A stretch of 64,000 nucleotides of DNA. Origin: Enoplosus armatus. Lineage: Eukaryota; Chordata; Actinopteri; Centrarchiformes; Enoplosidae. This document shows, one piece after another, positions 38,554-51,800 of this stretch. The number at the start of each line of letters is the position of its first letter. The first letter of the stretch is position 1. The translations under genes were made by a program, and so were the position numbers. The notes under the pieces are model-generated. The model was not told the DNA's origin. It ran no database searches and saw only the letters and a program-made list of their open reading frames with translations. The stretch covers positions 16,755,456 to 16,819,455 of the forward strand of contig NC_092182.1 in the NCBI RefSeq assembly GCF_043641665.1, read 5' to 3'.

Positions 38554-38870
38554 ATGATACCAAAAACAGCACAACATCTCAAAATCAACTTTGACTTTAC
38601 CACCCAATCTGCTTGGAAAAAAGAATGTGAGTCCAAGGATGCCCCAAACAAACATCTGGGGTCAGACCCCACTCAACAGGTCCCTGGCACCAACCTCCTA
38701 AGGAGACAGTGGTCAACCCTCAACAGATTTAGGATCGGCCAGTCTTCAAGCCCACTGCGTGCTTGTAGAGGGGAGCAAACAATGGAACACATTATTGAAG
38801 CAGATACAGCAGATCAGGAGGCAGCTGTTTGACTTTGCATTCACTCAATAAATAAAAATCAACTTGCTCC
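38554..38870 (+). mobile_element. LINE fragment, C-terminal end of reverse transcriptase ORF
   Basis: The open frame 38,554-38,832 contains LLRRQWSTLNRFRIGQ and, after a short gap, GEQTMEHIIEAD. These correspond to the terminal part of non-LTR retrotransposon polyproteins, in which a W..LNRFRTG...C.CG...T.EHI..C order is usual. The cysteines of that C-terminal knuckle are mostly lost here and the copy is 5'-truncated. CAATAAATAAAAATC downstream could be its 3' tail. Dead copy; the exact clade is not determined. Confidence 0.7.
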
Positions 38871-38919
38871 AAACCCCATGTCAACACTGATAAAAACTTA
38901 CACTCATCTAAGCCACTTT

Positions 38920-39464
38920 ATACATTTTTAAATTTCATTTTATTCTTGTATGTAGACGTACAATGCTTACAGCAAAAGCCACCAGGTCAAAATGTACTCT
39001 ATGAGGTAACAGCATGTCTCTGTATGATGAAGACAACAGTGCTGAAACAACCCCTGGGCAAGAGTTTCGGGACGGGACAGAATTAAATTCTCATTGACAA
39101 TAAATAAAATAAAAAATAAAAACCATCTTAGTGTAGCTATAACGTAGTCCTCAAATTAGGTCGAAATTCAAAACACTGAAAAGAATTACAGCAAAAACAA
39201 ATGGCTGTAGTGTGAATTAACTAACAACACTGGAGTCTGAATTGACATGTTCATTTTTATATGAGGGCACAAGATGCTATAGCGAATAATAAGTTAATGT
39301 AAATAAAATCATAAATATTAAAACAACAAATTGCTAGTATATCATTGAATGTGCAATACATTGTTGGTAGCTCATGATCTGTAATTTCCTTCATAGCCAA
39401 CATGGAAAACATTGTAATTAAATTAAATTAAAAAAAATAAATAATTTTCAGTCTGTAGCCTTCA
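38920..39464 (-). other. Mucin 3' UTR (predicted)
   Basis: AT-rich non-coding sequence after the mucin stop, ending near the AATAAA at 38,939-38,944. No transposon is recognised inside. Confidence 0.4.
38939..38944 (-). terminator. Poly(A) signal candidate for the mucin gene
   Basis: AATAAA on the - strand (TTTATT on +), 520 bp downstream of the mucin stop codon at 39,465-39,467. It is the nearest clear signal I found on that strand. The 3' UTR would cover about 38,920-39,464. Confidence 0.4.
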
Positions 39465-39867
39465 TCAAGGGTTGATGTTCAAAACCTCAGGACGTTTTGT
39501 TGTGACCTAGAGATACACAAGAAGGATGACTTATTAATATCAACATTTCAACTAAAATCTTACATGTATCTGTCATGTATCCGTCAGGTACTGTATATAA
39601 TACCAGAATAGTAAACAAGAATACCTGCAATCGAGTGTCAACATTTTGTAGACGTGGCCTAAAAGTGCCTGCAAATCCCAAGTTGTGATTTCCTGGGAAA
39701 AAGAATATGGTAATGCTAAGTCCTGGCCGCAAAAAAAATGTTACTGACTTTTTAAAATAGATCAGTGATTACTAAAAGAAAAGGACCAAGACAGACCTGC
39801 GTCAGAGAAGTCAAAGAAATCTTCCTCAAAAGCAGACAGCCTTCTGTGAAAAGAGTTGCTTCTTTTC
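39465..39867 (-). CDS. Mucin cytoplasmic tail exons (three exons)
   Basis: Exons 39,867-39,797, 39,692-39,625 and 39,506-39,465 encode a tail that runs KRSNSFHRRLSAFEEDFFDF, then SDAGNHNLGFAGTFRPRLQN, then VDTRLQ and VTTKRPEVLNINP, followed by the stop TGA (39,467-39,465). It has basic and acidic-aromatic clusters, and Ser in RRLS fits a basophilic kinase site. The tail ends NINP, which is not a classical PDZ-binding end, unlike several mammalian MUC3/12/17 proteins. Exon phases (2, 1, 0) are consistent throughout. Confidence 0.82.
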
Positions 39868-42800
39868 CTAAAAAAAGAGACAGTTTCAGTAGTTTCACGT
39901 GGCAGTGTTTGTAACTTTATGATTACAGGCAACAAGAAACAAAATTTGTTGACCATTTGCATATTATTATATAGGAAGATACATTTTGGGCATCATAACC
40001 CACCAAACACCCATGTGTCTCTTTCTGACAATAGCAGCAATGACAATGGCAATCAAGAGCAAGAATGTTGTCGCCAATGATCCAAACAGTGCTCCATAGA
40101 AACCTGGACCCCAATGGAAGAGGTCACACTGTGGGCCATAAAACTGCTTCAGGCTAGACTCAAAGCACCTGGGTTGAAGGGCCACAAGACGGAATTACAT
40201 TAATAAAATCAATAGTATGAGCAAACATATCAGTCATATTTAAACTCCTTGCGATTAAATAAAAACAAAACTGTTTTGTCTTACCTACAGACGGGCCCTT
40301 TGTAAATGTCATTATGACATTCTCCACGTTGATGACAGTAATCAGGGTTTGTTTTGCAAGGTCCAACACACAGCCATTGACCATTAATAATCTCAGCAGT
40401 GTAATTGGAAAACCTGCAGTTAACATAAGGCCTCAGGTCGTTGATATCTGATTGATAAAAAAAAAAAAAGTGATGGATTTATCATTTTGTACCATACTAC
40501 AAATATAAAGATTTTGAAGAAACACTGACTGTGCAAAGCAGCAATAAATCAAATCTGCATGTTTATAAACAGACATAGAGTTCACTTACCTTTAATCTCA
40601 GGTAGCTGGAAGGTGAGCTCATTTAACTGCACACTTGCATTATGAAAGGCCTGAGAAATCTTGTTGAGGTTACTTCTGTCATTCAACATATCACTCAACA
40701 CCCCATCAAGCTGAGTGTTGACAAACTGGATTTGAGTTTCATTGTTTGTATATACATACTCCGCCACACTCACTGCAACAACACTTCCTGATCTGCATTA
40801 GAAAAATAGAAAGATATTACCAAAGGAAAACACATTATACTTGATAAAAAAGTAATTTAAGTAATTTTATCAGTAAAGTAGTAAAATAAAGTAAAACCTA
40901 CGATAACTTGATGACTTGTACATTTTTATAGCTTTGTGGATCTGCTTCTTTGCATAGGGATTCAAGCTGGAACACAGGATAGATGTTATTATAGCATGGA
41001 TATAACAATAAGTCCACATTTCTGGAGATTAACACCAAAAACAGAAGAGAGCAAAACAGAAATGGTAAAAAAAGAATTGTATATAGTATTAAATATTACA
41101 ACTATTGCCTGTTAATTAATTAGCAAGTAATACGTTATAATACATGAGTAAATACTCTTAAATTGGATTACTTATTGTGTAATAATCATCAAGTCAAGCA
41201 ACAATGAAAGAAATTTGTCTACCTCCGGTTGTAATGTCGTGATGAATTCTACTGATTGAGGTGAGCTTAAATTATTAAAGGCATCCTGAAAAGTGATGTT
41301 GACTTCCAAAGTAAAATTGGCATTTCGTGTAGGTATAACTCCAGTATCTGCAAAAATTTAAGACATCCTTCCATTGACTTTGCAATGACATCAAAGACAT
41401 TACAATAACATTTTATGTTCAACACTGAAGTAAGACATTTCAATGATGAAAAACAAATTTAAACTGAATGTATTGACAAAGGCCTGTGACTTATCCCTGC
41501 ATTCAAAATGCACTTCTTTTATATGCAATACACGTAAAAGAATATTTTGAAAAATTATATTTGGGGATGAAAAACCTCACCAATCTGAGCAGAGGTGTCA
41601 TTCGCTCCAAAAACGCAGCTGTCTCCAAAGACAAAATCTTGACAATGGCATTTGCATCTTCCAAATGTTGTATTGAACATACAGGTGCCAGTACACGCAG
41701 GACAGTCAGTATCTACACACTGAGGAGTTGTGGATACTGTAGATTGTGAACTTGGTGAGACGTCTGTGGAAGAACTGATGGTTGTAGTGGGATGATCAGT
41801 GTTGGTGGTTATTGTTACTCCAGTTGTGGAGAACATTGAGGTCAAGGCTGTCAATTCAGTTGTTCCTGTGGGTGTTACTATCGTAGCCGATGTGGATTGT
41901 TGCTCTGTTGGTGAGGACATCATTGTTGTAGATGTTTCCTGGCTTGTTAATGGAACCTGAGTTGTGCTGGTACTTGATGGTGTTGTTTCTGTTATGTGTT
42001 CAGGAGTTGTGTGAGTGAAATGAGTAGTCATTGGATTGATTGTAGATTGTGAACTTGGTGAGACCTCTGCATTTGTGGAAGAACTGATGGTTGTTGTGGG
42101 ATGATCAGTGTTGGTGGATATTGTTACTCCAGTTGTGGTGAACATTGAGGTTGAGGCTGTCAATTCAGTTGTTCCTGTGGGTATTAACATCGTAGCTGAG
42201 GTGGATTGTTGCTCTGTTGGTGAGGACATCATTGTTGTAGATGTTTCCTTGCTTGTTAATGGAACCTGAGTTGTGCTGGTACTTGATGGTGTTGTTTCAG
42301 TCTCGTCTTCAGGAGTTGTTTGAGTGAAATGAGTAGTCATTAGAGTCAGTGTAGATTGTGAACTTGGTGAGACCTCTGTATTGGAGGACGAAATGATGGT
42401 TGTTGTGGGATGATCAGTGTTGGTGGTTATTGTTACTCCAGTTGTGGTCAACATTGAGGTTGAGGCTGTCAATTCAGTTGTTCCTGTGGGTGTTACTATT
42501 GTATCCGAGGTGGATTGTTGCTCTGTTGTTGAGGACATCATTGTTGTAGATGTTTCCTGGCTTGTTAATGGAACCTGAGTTGTGCTGGTACTTGATGGTG
42601 TTGTTTCAGTCTCGTCTTCAGGAGTTGTTTGAGTGAAATGAGTAGTCATTGGAGTGATGGTAGATTGTGAACTTGGTGAGACATCTGTATTTGTGGAAGA
42701 ACTGATGGTTGTTGTGGGATGATCAGTGTTGGTAGATATTGTTACTCCAGTTGTGGTGAACATTGAGGTTGAGGCTGTCAATTCAGTTGTTCCTGTGGGT

Positions 42801-45800
42801 GTTACTATCGTAGCCGAGGTGGATTGTTGCTCTGTTGGTGAGGACATCATTGTTGTAGATGTTTCCTGGCTTGTTAGTGGAAGCTCAGTTGTGCTGGTAC
42901 TTGATGGTGTTGTTTCAGTTATGTGTTCAGGAGTTGTTTGAGTGAAATGAGTAGTCATTGGAGTGAGTGTAGATTGTGAACTTGGTGAGACCTCTGTATC
43001 TGTGGAAGAACTGATGGTTGTTGTGGGATGATCAGTGTGGGTGGTTATTGTTACTCCAGTTGTGGTCAACATTGAGGTTGAGGCTGTCAATTCAGTTGTT
43101 CCTGTGGGTGTTAACATCGTAGCTGAGGTGGATTGTTGCTCTGTTGGTGAGGACATCATTGTTGTAGATGTTTCCTGGCTTGTTAGTGGAAGCTCAGTTG
43201 TGCTGGTACTTGATGGTGTTGTTTCAGTCTCGTCTTCAGGAGTTGTTTGAGTGAAATGAGTAGTCATTAGAGTCAGTGTAGATTGTGAACTTGGTGAGAC
43301 CTCTGTATCTGTGGAAGAACTAATGGTTGTTGTGGGATGATCAGTGTTGGTGGTTATTGTTACTGCAGTTGTGGAGAACATTGAGGTTGAGGCAGTCAAT
43401 TCAGTTGTTCCTGTGGGTGTTACCATAGTAGCCGAGGTGGATTGTTGCTCTGTGGATTGGTGCTCTGTGGCTGAGGACATCATTGTTGTAGATGTTTCCT
43501 GGCTTGTTAATGGAACCTGAGTTGTGCTGGTACTTGATGGTGTTGTTTCAGTCTCGTCTTCAGGAGTTGTTTGAGAGAAATGAGTAGTCATTGAAGTGAT
43601 GGTAGATTGTGAACTTGGTGAGACATCTGTATTTGTGGAAGAACTGATGGTTGTTGTGGGATGATCAGTGTTGCTAGATATTGTTACTCCAGTTGTGGTG
43701 AACATTGAGGTTGAGGCTGTCAATTCAGTTGTTCCTGTGGGTGTTACCATCGCAGCCGATGTAGATTGTAGCTCTGTTGGTGAGGACATCATTGTGGTAG
43801 ATGTTTCCTGGCTTGTCAATGGAACCTGAGTTGTGTTGGTACTTGATGGTGTTGTTTCAGGTATGTGTTCAGGAGTTGTTTGAGTGAAATCAGTAGTCAT
43901 TGGACTGATTGTAGACCGTGAACTTGGTGAGACCTCTGTATTTGTGGAAGAACTGATCGTTGTTGTGGGATGATCAGTGTTGGTGGATATTGTTACTCCA
44001 GTTGTGGTCAACATTGAGGTTGAGGCTGTCAGTTCAGTTGTTCCTGTGGGTGTTAACATCGTAGCCGAGGTGGATTGTTGCTCTGTTGGTGAGGACATCA
44101 TTGTTGTAGATGTTTCCTGGCTTGTTAATGGAAGCTCAGTTGTTCTGGTAGTTGATGGTGTTGTTTCACTTATGTGTTCAGGAGTTGTTTGAGTGAAATG
44201 AGTAGTCATTGGAGTGATTGTAGATTGTGAACTTGGTGAGACCTCTGTATTTGTGGAAGAACTCATGGTTGTTGTGGGATGATCAGTGTTGGTGGATATT
44301 GTTACTCCAGTTGTGGTGAACATTGAGGTTGAGGCTGTCAATTGAGTTGTTCTTGTGGGTGTTAACATCGTAGCCGAGGTGGATTGTTGCTCTGTTGGTG
44401 AGGACATCATTGTTGTAGATGTTTCCTGGCTTGTTAATGGAACCTGAGTTGTGCTGGTACTTGATGGTGTTGTTTCAGTCTCGTCTTCAGGAGTTGTTTG
44501 AGTGAAATGAGTAGTCATTGGAGTGATGGTAGATTGTGAACTTGGTGAGACATCTGTATTTGTGGAAGAAATGATGGTTGTTGTGGGATGATCAGTGTTG
44601 GTAGATATTGTTACTCCAGTTGTGGTGAACATTGAGGTTGAGGCTGTCAATTCAGTTGTTCCTGTGGGTGTTACTATCGTAGCCGAGGTGGATTGTTGCT
44701 CTGTTGGTGAGGACATCATTGTTGTAGATGTTTCCTGGCTTGTTAGTGGAAGCTCAGTTGTGCTGGTACTTGATGGTGTTGTTTCAGTTATGTGTTCAGG
44801 AGTTGTTTGAGTGAAATGAGTAGTCATTGGAGTGATTGTAGATTGTGAACTTGGTGAGACCTCTGCATTTGTGGAAGAACTGATGGTTGTTGTGGGATGA
44901 TCAGTGTTGGTGGATATTGTTACTCCAGTTGTGGTGAACATTGAGGTTGAGGCTGTCAATTCAGTTGTTCCTGTGGGTGTTAACATCGTAGCCGAGGTGG
45001 ATTGTTGCTCTGTTGGTGAGGACATCATTGTTGTAGATGTTTCCTGGCTTGTTAATGGAACCTGAGTTGTGCTGGTACTTGATGGTGTTGTTTCAGTCTG
45101 GTCTTCAGGAGTTGTTTGAGTGAAATGAGTAGTCATTGGAGTGATGGTAGATTGTGAAGTTGGTGAGACATCTGTATTTGTGGAAGAAATGATGGTTGTT
45201 GTGGGATGATCAGTGTTGGTAGATATTGTTACTCCAGTTGTGGTGAACATTGAGGTTGAGGCTGTCAATTCAGTTGTTCCTGTGGGTGTTACTATCGTAG
45301 CCGAGGTGGATTGTTGCTCTGTTGGTGAGGACATCATTGTTGTAGATGTTTCCTGGCTTGTTAGTGGAAGCTCAGTTGTGCTGGTACTTGATGGTGTTGT
45401 TTCAGTTATGTGTTCAGGAGTTGTTTGAGTGAAATGAGTAGTCATTGGAGTGATTGTAGATTGTGAACTTGGTGAGACCTCTGCATTTGTGGAAGAACTG
45501 ATGGTTGTTGTGGGATGATCAGTGTTGGTGGATATTGTTACTCCAGTTGTGGAGAACATTGAGGTTGAGGCTGTCAATTCAGTTGTTCCTGTGGGTGTTA
45601 ACATCGTAGCTGAGGTGGATTGTTGCTCTGTTGGTGAGGACATCATTGTTGTAGATGTTTCCTGGCTTGTTAATGGAACCTGAGTTGTGCTGGTACTTGA
45701 TGGTGTTGTTTCAGTCTCGTCTTCAGGAGTTGTTTGAGTGAAATGAGTAGTCATTAGAGTCAGTGTAGATTGTGAACTTGGTGAGACCTCTGTATTTGTG

Positions 45801-48800
45801 GAAGAACTGATGGTTGTTGTGGGATGATCAGTGTTGGTGATTATTGTTACTCCAGTTGTGGAGAACATTGAGGTTGAGGCAGTCAATTCAGTTGTTCCTG
45901 TGGGTGTTACCATCGTAGCCGAGGTGGATTGTTGCTCTGTGGATTGTTGCTCTGTGGCTGAGGACATAATTGTTGTAGATGTTTCCTGGCTTGTTAATGG
46001 AACCAGAGTTGTAGTGGTACTTGATGGTGTTGTTTCAGTCTCGTCTTCAGGAGTTGTTTGAGTGAAATGAGTAGTCATTGGAGTGATGGTAGATTGTGAA
46101 CTTGGTGAGACATCTGTATTTGTGGAAGAACTGATGGTTGTTGTGGGATGATCAGTGTTGCTAGATATTGTTACTCCAGTTGTGGTGAACATTGAGATTG
46201 AGGCTGTCAATTCAGTTGTTCCTGTGGGTGTTACCATCGCAGCCGATGTAGATTGTACCTCTGTTGGTGAGGACATCATTGTGGTAGATGTTTCCTCGCT
46301 TGTCAATGGAACCTGAGTTGTGTTGGTACTTGATGGTGTTGTTTCAGGTATGTGTTCAGGAGTTGTTTGAGTGAAATCAGTAGTCATTGGACTGATTGTA
46401 GACCGTGAACTTGGTGAGACCTCTGTATTTGTGGAAGAACTGATTGTTGTTGTGGGATGATCAGTGTTGGCGGTTATTGTTACTCCAGTTGTGGTCAACA
46501 TTGAGGTTGAGGCTGTCAATTCAGTTGTTCCTGTGCGTGTTACTATCGTAGCCGAGGTGGATTGTTGTTCTGTTGGTGAGGACATCATTGTTGTAGATGT
46601 TTCCTGGCTTGTTAATGGAACCTGAGTTGTGCTGGTACTTGATGGTGTTGTTTCTGTTATGTGTTCAGGAGTTGTTTGAGTGAAATGAGTAGTCATTGGA
46701 TTGATTGTAGATTGTGAACTTGGTGAGACCTCTGCATTTGTGGAAGAACTGATGGTTGTTGTGGGATGATCAGTGTTGGTGGATATTGTTACTCCAGTTG
46801 TGGTGAACATTGAGGTTGAGGCTGTCAATTCAGTTGTTCCTGTGGGTATTAACATCGTAGCTGAGGTGGATTGTTGCTCTGTTGGTGAGGACATCATTGT
46901 TGTAGATGTTTCCTTGCTTGTTAATGGAACCTGAGTTTTGCTGGTACTTGATGGTGTTGTTTCAGTCTCGTCTTCAGGAGTTGTTTGAGTGAAATGAGTA
47001 GTCATTAGAGTCAGTGTAGATTGTGAACCTGGTGAGACCTCTGTATTTGAGGACGAACTGATGGTTGTTGTGGGATGATCAGTGTGGGTGGTTATTGTTA
47101 CTCCAGTTGTGGTCAACATTGAGGTTGAGGCTGTCAATTCAGTTGTTCCTGTGGGTGTTACCATCGTAGCTGAGGTGGATTGTTGCTCTGTTGGTGAGGA
47201 CATCATTGTTGTAGATGTTTCCTGGCTTGTTAGTGGAAGCTCAGTTGTGCTGGTACTTGATGGTGTTGTTTCAGTCTCGTCTTCAGGAGTTGTTTGAGTG
47301 AAATGAGTAGTCATTAGAGTCAGTGTAGATTGTGAACCTGGTGAGACCTCTGTATTTGAGGACGAACTGATGGTTGTTGTGGGATGATCAGTGTGGGTGG
47401 TTATTGTTACTCCAGTTGTGGTCAACATTGAGGTTGAGGCTGTCAATTCAGTTGTTCCTGTGGGTGTTAACATCGTAGCTGAGGTGGATTGTTGCTCTGT
47501 TGGTGAGGACATCATTGTTGTAGATGTTTCCTGGCTTGTTAGTGGAAGCTCAGTTGTGCTGGTACTTGATGGTGTTGTTTCAGTCTCGTCTTCAGGAGTT
47601 GTTTGAGTGAAATGAGTAGTCATTAGAGTCAGTGTAGATTGTGAACTTGGTGAGACCTCTGTATCTGTGGAAGAACTAATGGTTGTTGTGGGATGATCAG
47701 TGTTGGTGGTTATTGTTACTCCAGTTGTGGAGAACATTGAGGTTGAGGCAGTCAATTCAGTTGTTCCTGTGGGTGTTACCATCGTAGCCGAGGTGGATTG
47801 TTGCTCTGTGGATTGGTGCTCTGTGGCAGAGGACATCATTGTTGTAGATGTTTCCTGGCTTGTTAATGGAACCAGAGTTGTAGTGGTACTTGATGGTGTT
47901 GTTTCAGTCTCGTCTTCAGGAGTTGTTTGAGAGAAATGAGTAGTCATTGGAGTGATGGTAGATTGTGAACTTGGTGAGACATCTGTATTTGTGGAAGAAC
48001 TGATGGTTGTTGTGGGATGATCAGTGTTGCTAGATATTGTTACTCCAGTTGTGGTGAACATTGAGGTTGAGGCTGTCAATTCAGTTGTTCCTGTGGGTGT
48101 TACCATCGCAGCCGATGTAGATTGTAGCTCTGTTGGTGGGGACATCATTGTGGTAGATGTTTCCTGGCTTGTCAATGGAACCTGAGTTGTGTTGGTACTT
48201 GATCGTGTTGTTTCAGGTATGTGTTCAGGAGTTGTTTGAGTGAAATCAGTAGTCATTGGACTGATTGTAGACCGTGAACTTGGTGAGACCTCTGTATTTG
48301 TGGAAGAACTGATCGTTGTTGTGGGATGATCAGTGTTGGTGGTTATTGTTACTCCAGTTGTGGTCAACATTGAGGTTGAGGCTGTCAATTCAGTTGTTCC
48401 TGTGGGTGTTACTATCGTAGCCGAGGTGGATTGTTGCTCTGTTGTTGAGGACATCATTGTTGTAGATGTTTCCTGGCTTGTTAGTGGAAGCTCAGTTGTG
48501 CTGGTACTTGATGGTGTTGTTTCAGTTATGTGTTCAGGAGTTGTTTGAGTGAAATGAGTAGTCATTGGAGTGAGTGTAGATTGTGAACTTGGTGAGACCT
48601 CTGCATTTGTGGAAGAACTGATGGTTGTTGTGGGATGATCAGTGTTGGTGGATATTGTTACTCCAGTTGTGGTGAACATTGAGGTTGAGGCTGTCAATTC
48701 AGTTGTTCCTGTGGGTATTAACATCGTAGCTGAGGTGGATTGTTGCTCTGTTGGTGAGGACATCATTGTTGTAGATGTTTCCTTGCTTGTTAATGGAACC

Positions 48801-51800
48801 TGAGTTGTGCTGGTACTTGATGGTGTTGTTTCAGTCTCGTCTTCAGGAGTTGTTTGAGTGAAATGAGTAGTCATTAGAGTCAGTGTAGATTGTGAACTTG
48901 GTGAGACCTCTGTATTTGAGGACGAAATGATGGTTGTTGTGGGATGATCAGTGTTGGTGGTTATTGTTACTCCAGTTGTGGTCAACATTGAGGTTGAGGC
49001 TGTCAATTCAGTTGTTCCTGTGGGTGTTACTATTGTATCCGAGGTGGATTGTTGCTCTGTTGGTGAGGACATCATTGTTGTAGATGTTTCCTGGCTTGTT
49101 AATGGAACCTGAGTTGTGCTGGTACTTGATGGTGTTGTTTCAGTCTCGTCTTCAGGAGTTGTTTGAGTGAAATGAGTAGTCATTGGAGTGATGGTAGATT
49201 GTGAACTTGGTGAGACATCTGTATTTGTGGAAGAACTGATGGTTGTTGTGGGATGATCAGTGTTGGTAGATATTGTTACTCCAGTTGTGGTGAACATTGA
49301 GGTTGAGGCTGTCAATTCAGTTGTTCCTGTGGGTGTTACTATCGTAGCCGAGGTGGATTGTTGCTCTGTTGGTGAGGACATCATTGTTGTAGATGTTTCC
49401 TGGCTTGTTAGTGGAAGCTCAGTTGTGCTGGTACTTGATGGTGTTGTTTCAGTTATGTGTTCAGGAGTTGTTTGAGTGAAATGAGTAGTCATTGGAGTGA
49501 GTGTAGATTGTGAACTTGGTGAGACCTCTGTATTTGTGGAAGAACTCATGGTTGTTGTGGGATGATCAGTGTTGGTGGATATTGTTACTCCAGTTGTGGT
49601 GAACATTGAGGTTGAGGCTGTCAATTCAGTTGTTCCTGTGGGTGTTAACATCGTAGCCGAGGTGGATTGTTGCTCTGTTGGTGAGGACATCATTGTTGTA
49701 GATGTTTCCTGGCTTGTTAATGGAACCTGAGTTGTGCTGGTACTTGATGGTGTTGTTTCAGTCTGGTCTTCAGGAGTTGTTTGAGTGAAATGAGTAGTCA
49801 TTGGAGTGATGGTAGATTGTGAAGTTGGTGAGACATCTGTATTTGTGGAAGAAATGATGGTTGTTGTGGGATGATCAGTGTTGGTAGATATTGTTACTCC
49901 AGTTGTGGTGAACATTGAGGTTGAGGCTGTCAATTCAGTTGTTCCTGTGGGTGTTACTATCGTAGCCGAGGTGGATTGTTGCTCTGTTGGTGAGGACATC
50001 ATTGTTGTAGATGTTTCCTGGCTTGTTAGTGGAAGCTCAGTTGTGCTGGTACTTGATGGTGTTGTTTCAGTTATGTGTTCAGGAGTTGTTTGAGTGAAAC
50101 GAGTAGTCATTGGAGTGATTGTAGATTGTGAACTTGGTGAGACCTCTGCATTTGTGGAAGAACTGATGGTTGTTGTGGGATGATCAGTGTTGGTGGATAT
50201 TGTTACTCCAGTTGTGGAGAACACTGAGGTTGAGGCTGTCAATTCAGTTGTTCCTGTGGGTGTTAACATCGTAGCTGAGGTGGATTGTTGCTCTGTTGGT
50301 GAGGACATCATTGTTGTAGATGTTTCCTGGCTTGTTAATGGAACCTGAGTCGTGCTGGTACTTGATGGTGTTGTTTCAGTCTCGTCTTCAGGAGTTGTTT
50401 GAGTGAAATGAGTAGTCATTAGAGTCAGTGTAGATTGTGAACTTGGTGAGACCTCTGTATTTGTGGAAGAACTGATGGTTGTTGTGGGATGATCAGTGTG
50501 GGTGATTATTGTTACTCCAGTTGTTGAGAACATTGAGGTTGAGGCAGTCAATTCAGTTGTTCCTGTGGGTGTTACCATCGTAGCCGAGGTGGATTGTTGC
50601 TCTGTGGATTGTTGCTCTGTGGCTGAGGACATAATTGTTGTAGATGTTACCTGGCTTGTTAATGGAACCAGAGTTGTAGTGGTACTTGATGGTGTTGTTT
50701 CAGTCTCGTCTTCAGGAGTTGTTTGAGTGAAATGAGTAGTCATTGGAGTGATGGTAGATTGTGAACTTGGTGAAACATCTGTATTTGTGGAAGAAATGAT
50801 GGTTGTTGTGGGATGATCAGTGTTGGTAGATATTGTTACTCCAGTTGTGGTGAACATTGAGGTTGAGGCTGTCAATTCAGTTGTTCCTGTGGGTGTTAAC
50901 ATCGTAGCCGAGGTGGATTGTTGCTCTGTTGGTGAGGACATCATTGTTGTAGATGTTTCCTGGCTTGTTAATGGAACCTGAGTTGTGCTGGTACTTGATG
51001 GTGTTGTTTCAGTCTGGTCTTCAGGAGTTGTTTGAGTGAAATGAGTAGTCATTGGAGTGATGGTAGATTGTGAACTTGGTGAGACATCTGTATTTGTGGA
51101 AGAAATGATGGTTGTTGTGGGATGATCAGTGTTGGTAGATATTGTTACTCCAGTTGTGGTGAACATTGAGGTTGAGGCTGTCAATTCAGTTGTTCCTGTG
51201 GGTGTTACTATCGTAGCCGAGGTGGATTGTTGCTCTGTTGGTGAGGACATCATTGTTGTAGATGTTTCCTGGCTTGTTAGTGGAAGCTCAGTTGTGCTGG
51301 TACTTGATGGTGTTGTTTCAGTTATGTGTTCAGGAGTTGTTTGAGTGAAACGAGTAGTCATTGGAGTGATTGTAGATTGTGAACTTGGTGAGACCTCTGC
51401 ATTTGTGGAAGAACTGATGGTTGTTGTGGGATGATCAGTGTTGGTGGATATTGTTACTCCAGTTGTGGAGAACATTGAGGTTGAGGCTGTCAATTCAGTT
51501 GTTCCTGTGGGTGTTAACATCGTAGCTGAGGTGGATTGTTGCTCTGTTGGTGAGGACATCATTGTTGTAGATGTTTCCTGGCTTGTTAATGGAACCTGAG
51601 TTGTGCTGGTACTTGATGGTGTTGTTTCAGTCTCGTCTTCAGGAGTTGTTTGAGTGAAATGAGTAGTCATTAGAGTCAGTGTAGATTGTGAACTTGGTGA
51701 GACCTCTGTATTTGTGGAAGAACTGATGGTTGTTGTGGGATGATCAGTGTTGGTGATTATTGTTACTCCAGTTGTGGAGAACATTGAGGTTGAGGCAGTC

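Noticed and set aside
39923..40185. Separate short - strand genes at the transmembrane segment
   Set aside because: The frame is the mucin transmembrane exon (40,004-40,168) with intron read-through on both sides.
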